Below are positions 60,001-64,000 of a DNA stretch of 64,000 nucleotides, one piece after another. The DNA comes from Arenicola marina (lineage: Eukaryota; Annelida; Polychaeta; Arenicolidae). The stretch lies in assembly GCA_964019135.1 (NCBI GenBank), contig OZ025253.1, forward strand, positions 6,515,059-6,579,058, given 5' to 3'. Made by a program: the position numbers and the translations under genes. Numbering within the stretch: the stretch's first letter is position 1; each line of letters begins with the position of its first letter. The notes under the pieces are model-generated. The model searched no databases. It was not told the DNA's origin and worked only from the letters and a program-made list of their open reading frames with translations.

Positions 60001-62743
60001 CCTGCTCGATTACGACAGTGCACGCCACCTCAATATATTATCACTAATGCCTGCTCGATTACGACAGTGCACGCCACCCCAATATATTATCACTAATGTC
60101 TGCTCGATTACGACAGTGCACGCCACCCCAATATATTATCACTAATGTCTGCTCGATTACGACAGTGCACGCCACCCCAATATATTATCACTAATGCTTG
60201 CTGATTACGACAGTGCGTGCCACCCCAATATATTATCACTAATGTCTGCTCGATTACGACAGTGCGCGCCGCCCCAATATATTATCACTAATGCCTGCTC
60301 GATTACGACAGTGCGCGCCACCCCAATATATTATCACTAATGCTTGTTTGATTACGACAGTGCGCGCCGCCCAAATATATTATCACTAATGCCTGCTCGA
60401 TTACGACAGTGCACGCCACCCCAATATATTATCACTAATGCCTGCTCGATTACGACAGTGCACGCCACCCCAATATATTATCACTAATGTCTGCTCGATT
60501 ACGACAGTGCGCGCCGCCCCAATATATTATCACTAATGCCTGCTCGATTACGACAGTGCACGCCGCCCCAATATATTATCACTAATGCTTGTTTGATTAC
60601 GACAGTGCGCGCCGCCCAAATATATTATCACTAATGCTTTATTACAACAGTGCGTGCCGCCCCAATATATTATCACTAATGCCTGCTCGATTACGACAGT
60701 GCACGCCACCCCAATATATTATCACTAATGTCTGCTCGATTACGACAGTGCACGCCACCCCAATATATTATCACTAATGCTTGTTTGATTACGACAGTGC
60801 GTGCCACCCCAAGTTGTAATAGCCACTGACCACTTGATGATGTTGTTGAGGAACATGAGTCTGGGGATGATGACCATGCGCTGGTTCCGCAGGATTGAGT
60901 CCACGGTCCTCCACGCCACGTAGTCCTTGTCCAGAGCAGGGAACAAGCGCGGGAACCTGCGCATCGTGAAACACCGTCAGCCATGCCAAAGAAGTATACT
61001 GAGTGATCGGTTGCTATACATTCATGTGAAACACAATTAAAGGTATGACATCAACAGTTATCGACCAATGGGGCAATTTGGGTTTATCTTCTGGCTATAT
61101 CCCGCCAATAGAGACCCTGGAATTCATACACAAGGGGAGTTGTAGGGCGCAGTAAGCTGTATGTGCGATATCTTTGCATAACCTATGTATTATGATATAA
61201 ACTCAGAAATTGATGAAGCGCTCCTACACAAATATGTTTTCCCCATTTCGTTATATATTATTCCCTTTTATCTAAGCATAACAATGTACTTGAAATGTCC
61301 CAGTGCTTCTGCATAGGTCTCAATAACTGCTTATCGTGACATAAAATGCCTGCTTTAGGACCCAAGGTAATATGATGTATGACAAGCAATATTCTTATAT
61401 TGATCATCTTTTGATAAGAATTGACCTGGTACGATGTCATTTCACTAAGATCTCGTAACTTTTGCTCGTAAAATATAAAAAATGAAGAATGATAAATTCA
61501 TCATAAATATATGATATATTTAAAGTTGCATGTCGAGCTTTTTCCCGCCAAAACTAATGAGGTCAAAATACAAATAACAATCAGTCCTTGAATCGTTCAA
61601 GATTTCTTTTGTCTATACTCCACCCATGCCAGACTGCCAAATAGTGTGTCTTAGCTATGCCCGTGATATCAATTTACCACAAGTTTTCATCTTAGTGGTA
61701 AACGTCATCAGTTTGTGTGCTTCGCGATGCTTTGGTATAAGTAACCGTGCCGCGACAGAGTTCTGTGGTGTCCGGGGATAGACAAGTTTGCCACACCACT
61801 CGACATGCAACTTCAACATATTTAAAAATAATATTGGTGGAAACCAAATTGCGCGAGGATGACTGCCCCCCAATAATGGCCGTATAACGCTTATTTCCGT
61901 GGATCGTCAACCTACGATCTGTCGTTAAATTAGCATGTAAAATTAAGATATGGTTACGAGCTCGCAATTCTTAGTGAAACGATCCCAGGTTTCAGGTGAG
62001 TTAATTAAGAGACGACGCCTACTTACCGCGTCGTACAACCAGCAAACATATCTGTGTTAATCAAATAAGGGTGGACTGACGTGACGTGGACATTGTTCTT
62101 GCGTTCCTTCATTATCTCGATGGCCAAGGATTCCACGAAGCCCAGCTGACCGAACTTGGATGCCACATAGTCCGCCGCACCGCTGAGCCCCATCAGACCC
62201 AGGACTGAGTTCATGAAGACCAGGTGTCCGCAGTTCTTCTCCAGCATCTCCGGCAAGAAGGCCTGCGTGGTCTAGGAGTATAGAAGTTGAAAGATGCATT
62301 AATTAGGCCAACTGCGTTCACGTATGGACCAGATAAATCTAACCGTGAGAGCTCCTGATAAAAAGGCGAGAAAGATATGTGGGATCAAATTATCTGGAAA
62401 AAGAAGTGACATACATCTTGAGATTGGATTACATGGACCACTGTGTGTTTTGTTCGCACATCCACAAAACAATTTCGTGAGATATTAGGATTGCTGTCTA
62501 TAGGCATACATCACCTTGAATATATTGCCATACTTTTCTGTCAAAGAGGCCTTCAGGCGTTAAATCAATATATAGCAATGCAAGTTTCACAACAGGTCCT
62601 ACCCAAAAGACGGCCGTTGTGTTGACAGCAATAGTTTTCTCAACCTCTTCCTTGCGGCTTTCTAATATACTGTTTCCAAAGACAACACCTGCATTGTTTA
62701 TCAACATGGTAACTGGGCCAAATTTCTGTTTAACTTCTGCAGC
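57013..62743 (-). CDS. Short-chain dehydrogenase/reductase, SDR16C / retinol dehydrogenase type, 3' part
   Basis: NAD(P)-dependent oxidoreductase, probably acting on retinoids, steroids or other lipids at the endoplasmic reticulum membrane. Minus-strand exons: 62743-62603, 62271-62027, 60956-60831, 57115-57013 (stop 57015-57013); phases fit and give the last 204 residues. Visible family marks are the NNAG motif (MLINNAGVV), NTTAVFW|TTQAFLPEM, the catalytic Ser in MNSVLGLMG and the YxxxK pair in DYVASKFG, then SVHPYLINTDMF. The C-terminal block FPRLFPALDKDYVAWRTV..IIPRLMFL..RFTGVDRTMENF resembles SDR16C5, RDH10 and HSD17B11. The 5' exons with the TGxxxGxG cofactor loop lie beyond the right edge or in the last 1.2 kb unrecognised. 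Intron 57116-60830 is mostly minisatellite. Exact substrate cannot be told. Confidence 0.92.
57513..60812. repeat. 3.3-kb 49-bp minisatellite in the SDR gene intron
   Basis: About 67 units of 49 bp with core AATATATTATCACTAATG, then CTGCTCGATTACGACAGTG and CACGCCACCCC. Variants include GTGCGCGCCGCC/GTGCACGCCACC (CpG-centred), CTGCTCGATT/CTTGTTTGATT, and several shortened units near 59210, 59405, 59705 and 60635. The array ends only about 18 bp from the splice donor of exon 60956-60831. Confidence 0.97.
60957..62026. other. SDR gene intron, nothing recognised
   Basis: AT-rich intron between the exons at 62027 and 60956. No repeat, transposon or RNA is supportable by eye. Confidence 0.5.
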
Positions 62744-62873
62744 CTACAATGAATGAATAATAAATATTTATAATAACACTGTCGAAAACAAGAGATTTTT
62801 CTCATTTATAGGTGGACTATATTTTATATATACATAGGTTTTTTGTCTTATTTGTATAAGAACATCAGTTAGC

Positions 62874-63845
62874 GGTCTCACTTTATAGCGAAAAGACAGT
62901 ATCTTGCGAAAAGACAGCTTAAATGCTGATAAATCCTCAGTTGAAGCTGCTGATCAAGCTGATTGGGTTTCCCTGCCTTTACTGCTCGCAAGAATAAAAT
63001 ATATATTGCTTAATCGGGTTTATAGATATTGTTTAACAAATATTTCAACACGGACCCCGTTCAGCGATCGGTGGGCTGCCGGCATGTTTGATCGACACTT
63101 GCCCGTTACCTCACTTACTTGGCGTAATCTGTCGCGTGCAGTCGGGGACGTCAGTCGATGTGGCGACAGACGAAATCAGGTTGCTAATAAATTCTCTGTT
63201 GAAGTTACTGATCAGACGGATTGAGTTTCTAATGTCTTTACTGCTCGTAAGAATGTTACAAGTTTTTGGCGACTTTTTTAAGTCGAAGGGCGATGTGCTG
63301 CCTCCATGTTTGATGTGCAATGTGACATACATGTTTGCGTTATGAGGTCCGTTACGCGACAATTTAATCGGCGTCAATGGAACATGTATCGCTTTAAAGT
63401 TTTCTTGTTAAGTGTCTTTTCACGGCCTGGCCTTCATATCATGTCTTGCCTATAGACAGACTTTAATGCCTTAAGTGTCTGTTCGCAGCGATACCTGTCC
63501 CATTTACGCCCATTAAATTGTCGCGTAATCGACTTTTCACGAAAAGACGGCAAAGGACCTAATAACAGAAACATGGATGTAACATCATTTGTCGCGACAA
63601 GTTACGCCATTTAGTGATGCAACGGGCAAGTGTCTACCCAACATGGCGGCAGCCCAACTGTCGCTGAACGGGATCCGGGTTGATATACCTTTTGACGATT
63701 GATACACCTGGTTAAACAAGATATTTTTTCATTGTTATGAGACATTTGAAACCAAATCAGCCTGATCAGCAACTTCAAATCATGATTTATTGACAGTTAA
63801 GCTGTCTTTTCGCAAGATACTGTCTTTTCGCTATAAAGTGAGACC
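62874..63845. mobile_element. Foldback element, 972 bp, with near-full-length inverted arms
   Basis: The outer 49 bp are perfect inverted repeats, starting GGTCTCACTTTATAGCGAAA on the left and ending with its complement on the right. Inward, both arms stay alignable: GATAAATC..GTTGAAGCTGCTGATC against the complement of GATCAGCAACTTCAAATC; CCCGTTCAGCGA..GCAT near 63058 against the complement of ATGGCGGCAGCCCAACTG..GAACGGG near 63641; and TTACGCGACAATTTAATC near 63352 against the complement of ATTAAATTGTCGCGTAATC near 63511. Arms are therefore about 480 bp with a short centre near 63400-63450. It encodes no transposase. No clear target duplication is seen. It sits in the SDR gene (probably an intron). 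Confidence 0.85.
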
Positions 63846-64000
63846 TTTCAGGTTAAGAAGTATTAGTACAATTATATTATTTATTATTCTATCAATGAGA
63901 CTAACATGAACCATGGAGCCCAAATAAATAAATACTGAAATCATTGCTTATTTAAATGTATTCAATTTTCTTAGATAAAGTGTTTTTACCCTCTCAAATA

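Overview
This is a eukaryotic nuclear window from an animal. Coding sequence is split into short exons by introns with GT..AG borders, the window carries tRNA-derived SINEs, CR1-like LINE debris and cut-and-paste/foldback DNA elements, and there is one 200-base assembly gap (22229-22428). The protein sequences look like an invertebrate deuterostome. A lancelet (Branchiostoma) is my best guess, from the vertebrate-like TPI and DDB2 proteins, TTAGGG-type interstitial repeats and the extreme minisatellite load. This is inference, not proof.

Layout. 1-23.1 kb is almost entirely non-genic: LINE remnants, a hAT-like miniature element, SINEs, and a run of about fifteen tandem-repeat arrays with periods of 7, 12, 21, 23, 25, 34, 36, 43 and 44 bp. 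23.7-27.7 kb (+) holds a GC-rich multi-exon gene for a low-complexity, probably nuclear protein of about 1000 residues that I do not recognise; its C-terminus has a CtBP-binding-like ALDLSVRK motif. 30.9-43.5 kb (-) is a complete six-exon triosephosphate isomerase gene whose last intron is filled by a 7.9-kb, 34-bp minisatellite. 45.9-54.1 kb (+), divergently arranged with TPI, is a nine-exon DDB2 gene (UV-damage sensor, WD40), with a Tigger-like element, a CR1-like LINE fragment and a 19-bp minisatellite ending in a SINE in its introns. 57.0-62.7 kb (-) is the 3' part (four exons) of a short-chain dehydrogenase of the SDR16C / retinol dehydrogenase type, again with a 3.3-kb minisatellite in one intron; its 5' exons lie beyond the right edge. 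62.9-63.8 kb is a long foldback element in that gene.

Summed from their positions, tandem arrays make up roughly 26 kb, about 40 percent of the window. Each of the three recognised genes has one array wholly inside one intron. The four genes have no evident shared pathway (glycolysis, nucleotide excision repair, retinoid/steroid metabolism, unknown nuclear role); the theme of the window is repeat biology rather than a gene cluster. The most unusual signals are the SINE-derived array of Pol III A-box-like units in DDB2, the near-complete filling of introns by minisatellites, CpG-centred variation shared by unrelated arrays, and the unidentified nuclear protein.
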